Notes: a model not told the origin generated them from the sequence alone. A stretch of DNA of 64,000 nt from Burkholderia ubonensis subsp. mesacidophila (GCF_002097715.1 NZ_CP020738.1:1-64000), one strand, 5' to 3'. Numbered from the stretch's first letter, positions 24,690 to 33,033 are shown. Translations and numbers: made by a program.

Positions 24690-24872
24690 TCAGCGCGGTC
24701 GAATCGCATCGAATGCAACGCAGCCGCCCGCTCCCTCCACCATGACGACCGGCAGGCCGTCGCACTCGATCCCGCTGCGCGTGTTCGTCAACGTGCCCGC
24801 TTCCCCGGCGCTTTCAGTCGTCGCCCGAGGCTCAAGCCCTTGCCGACAGTCCGCCGGGCACTGCCGGGGCAA
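24690..24872 (-). CDS. Short frame between the 24832 gene and pilU, possibly a frameshifted tail
   Basis: 60 codons from a TTG, ending IECDGLPVVMVEGAGGCVAFDAIRP-R. The last 30 residues look like real coding. It overlaps the end of the upstream gene by 41 bases in another frame, so it may be the true C-terminus of that gene after a one-base change rather than a gene of its own. It ends 24 bases before pilU. Confidence 0.35.
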   Translation of the reverse strand: MPRQCPADCRQGLEPRATTESAGEAGTLTNTRSGIECDGLPVVMVEGAGGCVAFDAIRPR

Positions 24873-25482
24873 GCACTCGCCGTGTCAGCACGGCAACGCG
24901 ACTTTCGAGCGCGAGCAATGCCGACAGATTCAGATGCTCGGTGGCAGGGTTTCCAAAGTACATGCCGCTGCGAGACGGATGACCCACCTCGAGATAGAGC
25001 TGCCCGAAATGGCTCGCCGTCGGATCGTCGACACGGACGAAGTGGGATCCGGACACGAACTGCTGCTCCCTGCGCAGTTGATAGGAACCGGGCGGCCGCC
25101 TGAGCAATCCGAAAATCTCGCGGGCATTCCGGGACGACACGGTTATCGATCCGTGCGCGCCGCCCCGCTCCATGCTTCTTATCTGCACCCATCCACCGCG
25201 GCCCGCAAGCGCAAAAAATGCGCCGCAAACCGGCACATGCGTCCGGTATGCGTGTTCGTATTCGGTTCGAACAGTCGCCAGCAGCGTGCGGTAAGGATGC
25301 ACAACGCCCGCGCTCGACTGAAGAAGCGGAGTCGCCATATCCAGGCCCTCTCCGGCTCGGACCACACCGCCATCCCTGGCAAGCGATACCGCATCCCGCA
25401 TCAGCTGGAATGGCCCGTTCGAGAAGAAATACGTTGCCACCGCGACGCGGGCACTCAGCAGAAGAGAGAAGCTGCTCGACAT
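24832..25482 (-). CDS. Membrane-anchored protein upstream of pilU, unknown
   Basis: 216 residues from ATG 25482 (GGAAGCGAG lies before it); ATG 25533 and GTG 25542 are in-frame alternatives. Begins with a short hydrophobic segment (SSFSLLLSARVAVATYFF), then a beta-rich body with R-E-I-F-G-L-L and FVSGSHFVRVDD, ending VLAPAVPGGLSARA. No family recognised. First gene behind palindrome site 7 on the minus side; the C-terminus may be frameshifted (see the 24690-24872 entry). Confidence 0.6.
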   Translation of the reverse strand: MSSSFSLLLSARVAVATYFFSNGPFQLMRDAVSLARDGGVVRAGEGLDMATPLLQSSAGVVHPYRTLLATVRTEYEHAYRTHVPVCGAFFALAGRGGWVQIRSMERGGAHGSITVSSRNAREIFGLLRRPPGSYQLRREQQFVSGSHFVRVDDPTASHFGQLYLEVGHPSRSGMYFGNPATEHLNLSALLALESRVAVLTRRVLAPAVPGGLSARA

Positions 25483-25641
25483 GACACTGGCTCGCTTCCA
25501 AAAAAGAGGCCGAATGGACGCCAAAGCCTCCATCCGGCGCACGAGGAGGGGGATACGACGGGTTTACGCCGGAGGGGTGCAGGGATCCCCCCTCGGCGCA
25601 TTCCCGATACGAAAAGGACGGTACAATCCCTCGCCAATTTC

Positions 25642-25661
25642 CGTATAATTACAACGATACA
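25642..25661. promoter_or_regulatory. Shared 20-bp palindrome, site 7
   Basis: CGTATA-attacaac-GATACA, between the minus pilU operon (start 25482) and the plus gene at 25820. It contains TATAAT at 25644-25649. It can serve both directions. Confidence 0.6.
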
Positions 25662-25819
25662 TGCTATAGGACAGGGAGTCAAACCGATGCCGATCCGCTT
25701 CCCGGCACGGCATCGGCGCTGAAGCAACCGTCACGCTCGTCGGCGATGACGAGGCCCCGCCCCATGACGCCCACGCAGCCACCCAAGCATTCCCCCGCTT
25801 CCATCCGTGAGAGGTTTCC

Positions 25820-26572
25820 ATGCTTGCGCCGCACTCCGTCCGCCTGTACTTCGATCCGAACGATGCCTTCCGATGCGAAGGCGAGAATACTGCGCAAGTG
25901 GACGCCTATATACGCGCGATGCGCGTCGTTCAACAACGAACCGGCGCGACGCCCCGGTCAGCACTGAACAACTGCGCGCCGGTCCACATCGAATCGTTCG
26001 CGGGCCCACTGACGGTCTTGCGGGTATCCGGGACACCTCGTCACCATGATCCGGCGCACGACCCGATCGCGCTTTCGGCGTGCGAGCAAGCGCTCTTCAT
26101 GAAGCGAGGCGATCACTTCACCGTCAGTGCCGAGCGGGACGACGTCCAGCACGCTGCGTACATCGCACTCGACTACGCGATCTCCCCGAACCTGATCGTC
26201 TCAGGCAGGCCGATCGCATTGCGCAATCCCGTCGACACAATGGCCGCGGATCCCGACGCGACGCGCCTGCTCGAGATCGTCCAGCAGCGCGAGCTGTCGT
26301 CCGCGGAGCAATTCGTCGCATCTCGAACGATGCCGGGTATCTGGCAGCGCCTGGGCGGATCACCGGTCGCCGCGATCACGAATCCCACCGTCCACGATGC
26401 AGCCGAGTGCTACGAGTTCGCGCAACATTTCACCGACCCGTATCAGCGCATTCGCACCCTCTCGCAATTGACGGCCGAGTGGGCACAGGCCCTTCTGGGA
26501 TCCTCGCGGCGCGACCATGCGGAAAGCATTCCCGCGCCAGCCGTCGAGCAGCCGCGTCGCATGCGGATGTAG
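25820..26572 (+). CDS. 250-residue protein, unknown
   Basis: MLAPHSVRLYFDPNDAFRCE start; soluble, no signal peptide. Contains NPVDTMAADPDATRLLEIVQQRELSSAEQFVASRT and a helical C-terminal half (DPYQRIRTLSQLTAEWAQAL). No family recognised. AGAGG lies about 10 bases before the ATG. Single plus gene behind palindrome site 7. Confidence 0.7.
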   Translation: MLAPHSVRLYFDPNDAFRCEGENTAQVDAYIRAMRVVQQRTGATPRSALNNCAPVHIESFAGPLTVLRVSGTPRHHDPAHDPIALSACEQALFMKRGDHFTVSAERDDVQHAAYIALDYAISPNLIVSGRPIALRNPVDTMAADPDATRLLEIVQQRELSSAEQFVASRTMPGIWQRLGGSPVAAITNPTVHDAAECYEFAQHFTDPYQRIRTLSQLTAEWAQALLGSSRRDHAESIPAPAVEQPRRMRM

Positions 26573-26644
26573 GGCAGCGCGACGCCATGCCCCCTGCTTC
26601 CAAGCGCCCCGCGTTGACCGCGGAACGCACGATACGCAGCGTCC

Positions 26645-26677
26645 GCGCGCGGCACCAAAGGCAAAGGTGACGCGCGC
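26645..26677. terminator. Hairpin between convergent genes
   Basis: 12-base stem GCGCGCGGCACC / GGTGACGCGCGC with one mismatch and a 9-base loop, between the plus gene ending 26572 and the minus gene ending 26758. No T-tract, so function as a terminator is inferred from position. Confidence 0.4.
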
Positions 26678-26757
26678 ATCGCTGGGGAAGGTGTGCCGTA
26701 TCAGCTCTGCGCCCGGTGTCGAGTAAGACGTTTGATCGCCCCACCCGTCGTTGATAT

Positions 26758-27333
26758 TTACAAATTCGGGCGCGCTCGACGGAGCGATCCGCCTGGATTC
26801 GCGCAATCAGGGCTTGCCTGAGCCACCGCGATATCGGCGATCGCCGTGTCGATATCCGCTTCCCGATATCCGGCCGCCAGCATGACCGAGACCAGTACAA
26901 GCTGAGCATCGGTTTCCGTGCATGCGTCGCGCATCAGCTGATCGGCCGCGAATGCATACCCGAAACACTCCGCGACTTCCTGCTCGAACACCCGTGGATG
27001 GCCGCCACGCGCGTCAAACCAGTCGGCTACCGAGTCGAGCATCTTCACGTGCGCAACGGCCCGCTCCACAAGGCCCAATTCGCCGTCGAAGCGATCCAGC
27101 GATATCCCGGCCGTTCTTGACCGGATCGCGTCGCGCGCGCCGATCGCGATATACGCGAGGGTGAGCGTGTCCGCCCTCTCACGGAGGGTCGCGGCACGCT
27201 CCGTGTCGCGGCAGCGTTCGAGCACACGCTTTGCCTCCGATACCTTGTCCGGCACGGCCCGCAACGACGTGCGCTGCGGCGTCCCCCTGAACGCTGCTGC
27301 AACGCGCGGCTGAAAACGCTCGACGTTCGACAT
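26758..27333 (-). CDS. 191-residue helical protein, unknown
   Basis: Start ATG 27333 has an AAGGGGA ribosome site. Alpha-helical, charged (VSEAKRVLERCRDTERAATL, GELGLVERAVAHVKMLD, ADQLMRDACTETDAQLVLVS). No membrane segment. Last gene of the minus operon 30057-26758; 102 bases separate it from the gene upstream. Confidence 0.65.
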   Translation of the reverse strand: MSNVERFQPRVAAAFRGTPQRTSLRAVPDKVSEAKRVLERCRDTERAATLRERADTLTLAYIAIGARDAIRSRTAGISLDRFDGELGLVERAVAHVKMLDSVADWFDARGGHPRVFEQEVAECFGYAFAADQLMRDACTETDAQLVLVSVMLAAGYREADIDTAIADIAVAQASPDCANPGGSLRRARPNL

Positions 27334-27435
27334 GGCATCCCCTTGGTCACGTGTCGATACAAACAAACATACTCAATAGAACGAAGCAACGAATATTGCC
27401 CGTCGGTCGACGATCAACGTCACCTACGCCCGCAT

Positions 27436-27897
27436 TCACATCTTTATCCTGGCCGCATTCTGGTAGGTGGTCTGCCAGAACTGCTCGAGCCGATCGATCT
27501 TGTCGCCGGCCGCCGAGCAGAAGTCGCGCAACGACACAGGACCATGCTGTTCCAATCGAGAGACCCCCTTGCGCAACGCAGTCAGGCCGTCAGCGTAGTC
27601 GGCGCGCATCTTCTTCATGATGGATTCCAGCACGTCGACGGTGGCCCCCTTGACGACGCCACCGGCACGCGCGCCCTCCAGCGATTCCGCAAACGCCTGG
27701 TACGACGCGACGAATGCCTTCGTCACCCCCGTCTCGGACGCAGCGTCATCGCCGCCCCCGCTCAACGCGGATTCGACCGCGTCGCGGAATCGCTGCGCGC
27801 TGGCCGCGATGCGCTTGACACCGCTATCGACCCGGCCGAGCCGGAACATCGCCAGCCGGCTCGCCGGCGCCGGAATTACCTGTTCTCGATGCATCAT
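27436..27897 (-). CDS. 153-residue protein, unknown
   Basis: MMHREQVIPAPASRLAMFRL start (ATG 27897, GAGGTG ribosome site overlapping the upstream stop). Helical body (VKRIAASAQRFRDAVESAL, FVASYQAFAESLEGARAGG, SLRDFCSAAGDKIDRLEQFW). No signal peptide. Follows the exported 399-residue protein by 4 bases. Confidence 0.65.
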   Translation of the reverse strand: MMHREQVIPAPASRLAMFRLGRVDSGVKRIAASAQRFRDAVESALSGGGDDAASETGVTKAFVASYQAFAESLEGARAGGVVKGATVDVLESIMKKMRADYADGLTALRKGVSRLEQHGPVSLRDFCSAAGDKIDRLEQFWQTTYQNAARIKM

Positions 27898-27901
27898 CTC
27901 G

Positions 27902-29101
27902 TCACCTCGCATTCGTTGCCCGCACACGCTGGAGCTGCGCCTCGATTGCAGGCCGGTCGCCTGTCCGGGTCAGCGCAGCAAGGATCTGGCCCAGCAGGAC
28001 GTCGATATGCTTGCTCTTCGCGAACTGCTGGTACTGGATATCCGCCATGAACGCCGACACGAAAAGCTGTTCGCGCGCCAGCTTCGTCGGATCGGCGAGC
28101 GTCGCGAATTCGATCTGCCAATAGGGGTTGCGCCAGCGCCGGCCCGCCTCGAATTCCTGCAGCTCCGCGAGGCTCATGGTCCCGGTGCTCTTCGCCACGC
28201 TCGACGCAGTCGCGTCGAAATACTTTGCCGCGGCGTCCGCCTGCTTGAGCTCCTGAATCAGCTTGGCGCTTCCGGGAAACGGCATATGCGATGCGAGTTC
28301 GTCGTTCATCGACTTCTGGGCCGACGTGATATTCGCCTGATAAGCCTTCTGCATCGCGATGTACAGCTTGCCGGCCTCCGTGCCCGCCTCCGCCTTGGAG
28401 ATGCTTTCCGGAGGCTGCGGATCCACCGACATGCGAATGTAGGCACGCGCCGCCTCTTCCTGCTCCGTGGTGAACGTCATGTCCGCATCCTTGCCGGGCT
28501 TGCCCGCGCCGGTAAACAGCGAATCGGCGCTCGCATCCGCATCCGGCATGTTCGATGACGAACAGCCGGGGTAACCCTGCTGCACCTCGATCGCCGAGCA
28601 GTACTTCGCCTGATGGATCGACAAGGAGGCGCGCCGCGATGCTTCGACCGCGGCAGGCGCCCCATTCAGCGCCTTGTTCAACGGTGCGCTGCTGACCGTC
28701 GAGCCACCCGGCCGATAGCTCGACGACTTGCTGTTGGTGCTCTTGACGGCCTGGCCCGCATAGTTGCTCGACGACGTCGCGCATGGATCCAGCGGCAGCT
28801 CGGTTTCCCGGTTGATACGCTCCTCGAGCTGCTGCCGATGTATCAAGGCCAACAAATCCCGCTGGGATCTCCCGGTCTGTACGATGGCGTCAGCCACCTT
28901 TGTTCCAACCCCCCCGATATTCGAATCGATAGAGCGCAGCAACAAAGCTAGCGACGTGCTCATCCCGCTGATGGCACTCGTAATCGCACCTGACGCGGCC
29001 GTGACGGCCCCAACCACGCATTGGTCGCACACCGCAAACGCACTGCTCGACGACATGAGCGCCGCCAAAGCCACGACTGCTGAGCAAATTGCCTTCTTCA
29101 T
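27902..29101 (-). CDS. Exported 399-residue protein of the transfer element
   Basis: Signal peptide MKKAICSAVVALAALMSSSSAFA, then CDQCV and a hydrophobic stretch (VGAVTAASGAITSAISGMSTSLALLL), a coiled region, and cysteines at about residues 107, 168 and 180. The C-terminal third is helical (ELQEFEAGRRWRNPYWQIEF). I do not recognise a named family; a role in the periplasmic part of the type IVB machine is inferred from the signal peptide and neighbours. Its first bases overlap the end of the upstream gene (ATGA-type). Confidence 0.7.
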   Translation of the reverse strand: MKKAICSAVVALAALMSSSSAFAVCDQCVVGAVTAASGAITSAISGMSTSLALLLRSIDSNIGGVGTKVADAIVQTGRSQRDLLALIHRQQLEERINRETELPLDPCATSSSNYAGQAVKSTNSKSSSYRPGGSTVSSAPLNKALNGAPAAVEASRRASLSIHQAKYCSAIEVQQGYPGCSSSNMPDADASADSLFTGAGKPGKDADMTFTTEQEEAARAYIRMSVDPQPPESISKAEAGTEAGKLYIAMQKAYQANITSAQKSMNDELASHMPFPGSAKLIQELKQADAAAKYFDATASSVAKSTGTMSLAELQEFEAGRRWRNPYWQIEFATLADPTKLAREQLFVSAFMADIQYQQFAKSKHIDVLLGQILAALTRTGDRPAIEAQLQRVRATNAR

Positions 29102-29637
29102 TGGAACAACCTCCCCAGGCTGCCGCTGATCTGGTCAAGGATTCCCCGCGAGGATTCGGACTGGATCGCGTCGTTGATCATCCCCTTCGTCGAATCGATC
29201 AGCACGTTCGTCGCGCCCGGCGGCACGCCGGCGCCATTGAGCGCCCCCGTCACCTTGTTCTGCAGGTCGTCGATGGCCTTTTGGGCCGCCTGCTGCGCCT
29301 GTGCCATGGCCTCTTGCGTGGTCTTTCGCGCCTTGTCGGCCAGGTTCTTGCATGACGTTTGCTTGACCTTGTTGAGGAACATCGAAATGATCTGTCCGCC
29401 CAACAGCCCTTGCGTATTCACGTCCGGGAAATTCTCCAGGCATGCCTGCTCGAGCTGGTTGAACAATTCCAGCTGCTTTTGATCGGGTTCGATACTGGCC
29501 TGGCGACGCGTCCTCTCGATCTCTTGCGCCGATTCCATCTGCGTGCGCATCGTGCACGAGCCCGCAAACGACTGCTGTGCGATCGAGATCGTCAAGACGC
29601 AGACGACCGCGAGCCGGACGGGTTTCCGGATGAGCAT
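29098..29637 (-). CDS. Exported 179-residue coiled-coil protein
   Basis: Signal peptide MLIRKPVRLAVVCVLTISIAQQSFA, mature start GSCTMRTQ. Helical, with a Gln/Ala-rich coiled region (TTQEAMAQAQQAAQKAIDDLQNK interrupted form) and three cysteines (SCTM, QACLEN, TSCKN). Unknown family. Overlaps the next gene by 4 bases, so the two exported proteins are probably made together. Confidence 0.7.
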   Translation of the reverse strand: MLIRKPVRLAVVCVLTISIAQQSFAGSCTMRTQMESAQEIERTRRQASIEPDQKQLELFNQLEQACLENFPDVNTQGLLGGQIISMFLNKVKQTSCKNLADKARKTTQEAMAQAQQAAQKAIDDLQNKVTGALNGAGVPPGATNVLIDSTKGMINDAIQSESSRGILDQISGSLGRLFQ

Positions 29638-29646
29638 GGTGACCTC

Positions 29647-30057
29647 TCAAATATCGGTGGGCTGCCAGGCGGCGCGAGCGCGTTTTTCCGGCGCCATCCA
29701 GCAGTATTCGAAAATCGGGTACAACTCGATCGTCTTGCCGCGCACCGGCTTGAAGACGAGTTCGGCCGCATGCATGAGCAACAGCAAGGCACGCTGCTCG
29801 CCTTCGTCCGGCAAAACCACCGACTTTCCAAGCAGCGCACTTTCATGTGCGACGATTTCGGCCTTGAGCGGCTGATTGAAGGTCCGCATGCTTCGGCTGC
29901 TCGCGACCTCGACAATCAGCGGGAGAAATCCTTCGCGATGGAACACTTCCGATGCCTCGCACCGCTCCCCTCCGAGTTCGAACGTGCACTCGAGCACCGT
30001 GTCGTAGTAGCGGGCCAACGCCAGATGGTGCTCGACCGGCATCCTCAACCCGTCCAT
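29647..30057 (-). CDS. 136-residue protein, unknown, heads operon
   Basis: MDGLRMPVEHHLALARYYDT start; beta-rich, resembles a small regulatory or PilZ-like fold (HREGFLPLIVEVASSRSMRT, GEQRALLLLMHAAELVFKPV) but without the PilZ RxxxR motif. First gene after palindrome site 8, 10 bases before the next gene. Confidence 0.65.
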   Translation of the reverse strand: MDGLRMPVEHHLALARYYDTVLECTFELGGERCEASEVFHREGFLPLIVEVASSRSMRTFNQPLKAEIVAHESALLGKSVVLPDEGEQRALLLLMHAAELVFKPVRGKTIELYPIFEYCWMAPEKRARAAWQPTDI

Positions 30058-30074
30058 GGCTCACCATTTGAATT

Positions 30075-30094
30075 CATATCATTGCAATTATACG
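30075..30094. promoter_or_regulatory. Shared 20-bp palindrome, site 8
   Basis: CATATC-attgcaat-TATACG; the centre is a perfect palindrome. It begins 18 bases upstream of the 30057 gene start and heads the minus operon 30057-26758. Bases 30095-30298 hold no gene that I can support. Confidence 0.55.
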
Positions 30095-30298
30095 TAATCA
30101 AATCGTTACAAGATGCACACCGGAATTGCCGGCCCCTATGCCGCCCAGGGCCGCTGCCGATTCTGGTCACGCATGGCGGGAATGTCGCTCCGCGCCAGCG
30201 CGCGCGGAACGGCGTCCGCAAACATGTCGAATCCGCCGTTCGACGCTCCGTGGCGCGCCCTGGACGGACGAGCGACACCCGCCGGCGCAATGCCGCAT

Positions 30299-30523
30299 TT
30301 ATCCCCTGAACACTTGCCGCATGCGCTGCGACGCCTTGTTTTCCTCGGCCTCCTTCAGCACGGGCTCCAGGCGCGAAGACGCTTCGTTGTACCAACGCTG
30401 CGCGTTGACGATGTTTTCCCGGCTCGGCTGCACGCCGATGCTCATGTAGCCCGCGAGACGGGCCAAGTGGTCGCCGGTTTTCTGCAGCGTCCGCACCAGC
30501 TCGATATTGTCGTCCAATGCCAT
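30299..30523 (-). CDS. 74-residue helical protein, unknown
   Basis: MALDDNIELVRTLQKTGDHLARLAGYMSIG ... RRLEPVLKEAEENKASQRMR-type helix pattern; soluble. ATG 30523 is preceded by AGAGGTTAGAA. Follows the 30553-30957 gene closely, so same operon behind palindrome site 9. Confidence 0.65.
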   Translation of the reverse strand: MALDDNIELVRTLQKTGDHLARLAGYMSIGVQPSRENIVNAQRWYNEASSRLEPVLKEAEENKASQRMRQVFRG

Positions 30524-30552
30524 TTCTAACCTCTATGTTTGATGCGTCTCAA

Positions 30553-30957
30553 TCAGATCCACCGCCGTTTCCGGATCGACGACGCATGCCTCTTCGCCGA
30601 GTGCATCGCGATCGTCGATGAGTCGAACCTCATCGGCCGTCCGGCAGTCGCCCTGGCTGGTGCGGTTCGCGTCATCGGATGCTGATCGAGCACGAAGCCG
30701 GGAGACGACCGATCGTGGATGCCCCGGCGGCAATCATTTGCCATCCAGGGGCCTCTTTCGACCCGCTTCACGGAATTGCCTTGGATCATCGCGTCAACCC
30801 GCCAATCGCAGCAGTCGCGGCAAGGAATAGCGCACAATGCGCAGCTGTCCGGTCTGCTCGACGGCGCCCATGCCGCCGTGTCGAAGCGTTTGTCTCCGCG
30901 CTGCACACCGGCACGCGGTGCGGACTTCGCCTTTTCTGCCATTCCGGCGGGGCTCAT
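30553..30957 (-). CDS. 134-codon frame, probably frameshifted near its end
   Basis: Start ATG 30957 has a GGAG site 7 bases upstream. N-terminal two thirds look coding (MSPAGMAEKAKSAPRAGVQR ... CALCAIPCRDCCDW, five cysteines close together, possibly metal-binding). The last third becomes Arg/Ser-rich, while the next frame, ending at 30533, gives a plausible acidic tail (ADEVRLIDDRDALGEEACVV). A one-base change around 30650-30720 would join them and put the stop 9 bases before the next gene. No family recognised. Confidence 0.5.
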   Translation of the reverse strand: MSPAGMAEKAKSAPRAGVQRGDKRFDTAAWAPSSRPDSCALCAIPCRDCCDWRVDAMIQGNSVKRVERGPWMANDCRRGIHDRSSPGFVLDQHPMTRTAPARATAGRPMRFDSSTIAMHSAKRHASSIRKRRWI

Positions 30958-31025
30958 GATCGCTCCATCAAGGAAAGGATGAGAACAAGCAACAGGCATT
31001 CCGGCTGCCGGATATCCCAAATTTC

Positions 31026-31045
31026 CGTATTATCTATACGATACG
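31026..31045. promoter_or_regulatory. Shared 20-bp palindrome, site 9
   Basis: CGTATT-atctatac-GATACG, 68 bases upstream of the 30957 start on minus. Bases 31046-31317 hold no supported gene. Confidence 0.6.
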
Positions 31046-31317
31046 CATTGATTTGCGTCCAATAATATTCCGTTTCCTTTCTGATGTCCAGTCGCCACAC
31101 GCTTGCAAAGCAGCCGGTATTCGTTTGCCGGCACAGCTCGGCGGGTGCCCGGCGATCAGACGGTTAGTTGCACGCAACCGGTTTTTTTCGCTCCCGTAAA
31201 ATCTCACCCTCGCCTGTCGCACGACAGCCGGATTACGATGCGCACGCGTCCAGTCCCGTTCTGGCCGATCGAATACCGATTCAGCCGATGTGTGGCTTCG
31301 CAACGATCGGCCGATGT

Positions 31318-31339
31318 GAAAAAAGGGGCTTTCGCCCCT
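31318..31339 (-). terminator. Rho-independent terminator of the 33708-31424 operon
   Basis: Stem AGGGGC / GCCCCT at 31324-31339 with a TTTC loop; on minus it is followed by a run of T (A-run at 31319-31324 on plus). It lies 85 bases after the stop of the gene ending at 31424. Confidence 0.65.
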
Positions 31340-31423
31340 CTCCTCCGTCCTGTTTCCGCGCGTCTCCAAACTTGCCCAAGCAAATCCGCATCGCATCCGC
31401 CCACGCGCTTCTTCCCGCGCCTT

Positions 31424-31900
31424 TCACTTCGAATTCCCGCTCGGCACACGTCGACGGCACTCCCTGCGACGCACGATCAGCATCGCGCACACGCCGATGA
31501 CGCCGCCCAGGACCAGCGTCAGATGCCGCCGGGACGCGAGCAATGCCCATCGAACGAGATCCGCCGGCGTCATGTCCGTGACGGACTGCGCCGACAATCG
31601 GTCACGTTCGCGGGCCATTTCCGCAGCAACAGGATCGCCTGCCGATCGGGATGCCGACGCAGTACGCGCGGCGGCGCGCTCGCGCAGTTCGCGAATCTCG
31701 CGCTTGTCCATTTCCGGCATCGTCGCCATCGCAGCCGCCACTTCGGCTCGCGCGCCTTGGCTGGACGCCGCGATCGCGCGCACCGCCGCAATCTCGTCGG
31801 CCGACGCGGGAAGCCGGTCGTGAATCCACATCGCCACCGTGAGCGCAATCAGCGGAATGAACAGCCATTCGAGCGCGCCGAATTTTGGAATGAGCTTCAT
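31424..31900 (-). CDS. 158-residue membrane protein, unknown
   Basis: Two transmembrane helices at the ends (ALEWLFIPLIALTVAMWI near the start; HLTLVLGGVIGVCAMLIV near residue 130) flank a charged helical middle (EMDKREIRELRERAAARTAS). Start ATG 31900 is 8 bases after the small lipoprotein. Topology suits a type IVB inner-membrane accessory; no family recognised. Confidence 0.65.
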   Translation of the reverse strand: MKLIPKFGALEWLFIPLIALTVAMWIHDRLPASADEIAAVRAIAASSQGARAEVAAAMATMPEMDKREIRELRERAAARTASASRSAGDPVAAEMARERDRLSAQSVTDMTPADLVRWALLASRRHLTLVLGGVIGVCAMLIVRRRECRRRVPSGNSK

Positions 31901-31908
31901 GAACTTCG

Positions 31909-32013
31909 TCACTGGAGTTGGACGTTGTTGAATCCGGCCTTCGTCGATCCGTTGCTGGCCATGCAGCCCGAACGGAAAGTCGTTGCCATCAGAAGGATGG
32001 CCGCATGCTTCAA
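31909..32013 (-). CDS. 34-residue small lipoprotein (VirB7-like), TTG start
   Basis: A TTG overlapping the stop of the upstream gene (TTGA) opens a 34-residue frame: LKHAAILLMATTFRSGCMAS and a short polar tail. The lipobox is FRSGC. Size and features resemble small lipoproteins of secretion systems. TTG start and no strong ribosome site make it tentative. Confidence 0.45.
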   Translation of the reverse strand: MKHAAILLMATTFRSGCMASNGSTKAGFNNVQLQ

Positions 32014-32300
32014 CGCTGCCCGCGCCGCGTTTCGACATTGGCTTCCGACCGCGTGCGGGTCCGGCCACGCACACCGCGCCGCCCGATGAATGCGCCGCAA
32101 CCCACCGCCCACAGGCAAGCAACCATCGAAAGCATGACGCGGGACACCACCGCATCGTTCGCGCTATTGCCGAAGGTTGCCTCGACGGCCTCGCAGACGA
32201 TCAGGAAATGGGGGAAACGAGATGTGGCCAGGAGCGCGCAGAACCCGCTCCACGCCACGAGAAGCCATGCCGACGACCGTCGCGAGCGCCCCTCCGTCAT
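32010..32300 (-). CDS. 96-residue membrane protein, unknown
   Basis: Two transmembrane helices (AWLLVAWSGFCALLATS; VMLSMVACLWAVGCGAFIG) and a basic tail. ATG overlaps the bactofilin stop (ATGA). It could correspond to the small TraQ/TraR (IcmD/IcmC)-type proteins that follow the DotF gene in IncI systems, but similarity is only in size and topology. Confidence 0.65.
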   Translation of the reverse strand: MTEGRSRRSSAWLLVAWSGFCALLATSRFPHFLIVCEAVEATFGNSANDAVVSRVMLSMVACLWAVGCGAFIGRRGVRGRTRTRSEANVETRRGQR

Positions 32301-33025
32301 GCTGCGCGCTCGTCCGTCGCGACCGCCCTGAGGCTGCCCGGCGCGGCATGCACGAGCGCGGCTGATGCGCCGTCCGACGGATCGAGGACATTCGGCACTT
32401 TGCGCTGCAGCGTGCCATTGACGAAAGCGCCTTCCCTCATGGCCATCGTCACGTATTCGACATTGCCGTGGACGACACCGGTTTCGAGAATGACCACCCG
32501 ATCCGCGAACACATCGCCCTCAACCGTTCCGCCGATGACGGCCGTATTCGCTCGCAATGTCCCATGAATGCCGCCGGTGTCGGTGAGAACGACCTGATGG
32601 TCGCCAGACTGGGTGACGTTGCCGCGAACCACGCAGCGCAGGACGATGCTCTCCTCGATCGTCAGGTCGCCGGTGAGCTGCGCCCCGACCGGCATCACGG
32701 TATGAATGTCCTCTTCCCGCGTCCGCCCGGGCAACCCATCGGGAAGTTGCGGCGCCGGCGACGGCGCCGAACGCGCGCCCGCAGAAGCCGGCGCAGCGGG
32801 TGCCGTGGCAGCCCCCCCTTGGGAAACATGCGGCGACACCTGCTGCATCTGCGCGCGGTGGCGCTGCACCGTCGGCTGCGCGGCGCCCGGCTGTGCGGGC
32901 GCAGCAGCGCGCCGCACCTGAACGTTCGCCGGGTCGTTGATCGTTTGCATCCGCACGTCCGGAACCGATCGGCGCATCAAACCAAGACCGATCCCAATTC
33001 GCGTCAAGAAGCGACCTTGACTCAT
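32297..33025 (-). CDS. Bactofilin-domain protein in a transfer operon
   Basis: 242 residues. N-terminal Ala/Pro/Gln-rich disordered part, then from about residue 108 a bactofilin/DUF583-type beta-helix: PVGAQLTGDLTIEESIVLRC, VRGNVTQSGDHQVVL, GIHGTLRANTAVIGGTVEGDV, HGNVEYVTMAMREGAFVNGT. Bactofilins polymerise into filaments that position envelope machines. Start ATG 33025 has GAGG upstream. It lies between the DotF-like gene (8-base gap) and a small membrane protein gene. Confidence 0.85.
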   Translation of the reverse strand: MSQGRFLTRIGIGLGLMRRSVPDVRMQTINDPANVQVRRAAAPAQPGAAQPTVQRHRAQMQQVSPHVSQGGAATAPAAPASAGARSAPSPAPQLPDGLPGRTREEDIHTVMPVGAQLTGDLTIEESIVLRCVVRGNVTQSGDHQVVLTDTGGIHGTLRANTAVIGGTVEGDVFADRVVILETGVVHGNVEYVTMAMREGAFVNGTLQRKVPNVLDPSDGASAALVHAAPGSLRAVATDERAA

Positions 33026-33033
33026 CCCACACC

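Noticed and set aside
27352..27374. CGATAC ... ATACTC string upstream of the 27333 gene
   Set aside because: Half-sites are in the wrong order and spacing for the 12-site palindrome; not counted as a member.
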